A DNA stretch of 64,000 bases from Argyresthia goedartella (lineage: Eukaryota > Arthropoda > Insecta > Lepidoptera > Argyresthiidae): contig OX463829.1 of assembly GCA_949825045.1 (NCBI GenBank), positions 24,150,715 to 24,214,714 of the forward strand, given 5' to 3'. The notes beneath the pieces are model-generated. The model had not been told where the DNA came from. It did not search any database and was given only the letters and a program-made list of their open reading frames with translations. The first letter of the stretch is position 1, and every line of letters begins with the position of its first letter. The translations under genes were made by a program, and so were the position numbers. Positions 62,947 to 64,000 of this stretch are shown here, one piece after another.

Positions 62947-63636
62947 ATCGATAGTCGATTTAACTGTATACTATGGTTAGGCATTATATATCAGTCACAT
63001 ATACTACTGCTAAATTTCTGTTTATAAATTTTCTTCATATCTTAGGGAATTCTAAAAATAATGATATACGTTACTCCATTAAAAAGGAGATACCGTCTAC
63101 GACGAGCCAACAAGGGTGTCCTAAGTCAATATTTGTACCCTCAAAAGGCGCCGAAGACAACCTCCTTTTTTCACCCCTACTCTTATAGTGGCCTTTTTAG
63201 TTGTTCTTTCACTCCTTGTAACCCGAGCTATGCAGAGTGCAGTGCCCTCTTGTTTCGAATTAAACTACGATATAAATGCCTCGGAGTGCAAGATAAGCAT
63301 TCGGTCCTTGTGAAAGGAAATCGTGAGGAAGTGAGAGAAATTCTCCTACTAGACATTCTCTGAAATGTAAGCAATCCGACTTGATTGTAGCGGATTGTTA
63401 TCTTATGTTATCAGAGTTATGTAGGTCAAGCAGGAAAGATACTCCCGACGCCACGCTAGCGGTTACACCTATCGAATAAGTTACCAGAGTTTCATCGGCG
63501 CAGGAACGGCTGTCTAGCAATGCGTTACCCAGAAAACTTCCTATGATAGGTAATACTGTCCGTGCACAACAAAATACATGCACAAATGATCGAACAACGC
63601 AGCATATTGATATTGAATGAATGAAACGTTCCAATT

Positions 63637-63693
63637 CTTATTTATGTTAACGTTCCAAATATGTTCTATATTTGGAACGTTAACATAAATAAG
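63637..63693. repeat. Perfect 26-bp hairpin, 5-base loop
   Basis: Left arm 63637-63662 starts CTTATTTATGTTAACGTTCC; loop GTTCT; right arm 63668-63693 is its exact reverse complement. A nearby AAACGTTCCAATTCTTA at 63623 partly repeats the arm. Confidence 0.9.
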
Positions 63694-63694
63694 T

Positions 63695-64000
63695 ATCTAT
63701 AAACAAATTTCAGATAAAGATAGTTGGATATTTAAAATTTAAGGTTTATCGCAATGTTTGTCTGAAATATTATCCCAATTTGTAATATTTTAAATACTGA
63801 AATTAAAATGTTTATAATTTATGTTATTTGATTTTATATTTACAAGTAAGATAACATTTAAACTCTTGTACTCTCCTTTTCTGGATACCAGTCGGCCACC
63901 GCGGCAGTCTTCCGGAGGGCGTTAAATAACTCCGTCTTTCGATCTTCGATTTAAAATGCCGGCCTGGGCTTTGCACTTTGCCCGGCTAGACGAAGCCCTT
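63695..64000. other. No gene recognised at right edge
   Basis: AT-rich to 63880, then a GC-richer end (CAGTCGGCCACCGCGGCAGT) that may be the start of a repeat continuing outside the window. Confidence 0.45.

Overview
The window looks like AT-rich, transposon-packed nuclear DNA of an insect, most likely a moth or butterfly. The evidence is the mix of CR1/L2-like and Jockey LINEs, a DIRS-type tyrosine-recombinase retrotransposon, tRNA-headed SINEs, and interspersed repeats whose ends (for example GTGCGAGTCGGACTCG) I recall from Lepidoptera. That recall was not checked against a database. I find no convincing host protein-coding gene, no true tRNA or rRNA gene and no CRISPR array. Every long reading frame belongs to a mobile element.

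Left third (1-16.4 kb): a decayed LINE that runs off the left edge (1-2654), then many small repeats. These include a family with Helentron/HINE-like anatomy (2799-3311, and two copies joined head to tail at 8309-9220), foldback elements sharing one core module (about 4.0, 6.1-6.8 and 16.2 kb), SINE pieces and LINE remnants.

16.5-24.1 kb: a short non-autonomous LTR retrotransposon on the minus strand (640-bp LTRs, CGAC target duplication). A nearly intact GC-rich Jockey element (17881-22808) has inserted into its interior, flanked by a 13-bp target duplication.

24-38 kb: SINEs, a palindromic MITE, and a rotted reverse transcriptase with a VWDATC-type C-terminal domain (27.5-28.9 kb). A full-length minus-strand CR1/L2-like LINE (29878-35192) has landed inside a SINE and split it. 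A second LINE of the same family as the left-edge one follows (35.5-37.7 kb); both carry an (ATTTC)n tail.

38-53.5 kb: interspersed repeats, a mariner-type MITE, LINE fragments, and one old minus-strand LINE (45.2-52 kb) broken by both a HINE copy and a plus-strand LINE.

53.8-55.6 kb: an inverted composite of three LTR pieces flanked by GTCG. 56.9-62.1 kb: a DIRS element with perfect 50-bp inverted terminal repeats, carrying gag, RT-RNase H-methylase-like pol and a tyrosine recombinase. Its gag has a clean predicted spliceosomal intron, and its pol has an A AAA AAG slippery heptamer exactly where the reading frame must shift by -1. This is the most interesting system in the window. The right end holds repeat relics and a perfect 26-bp hairpin.
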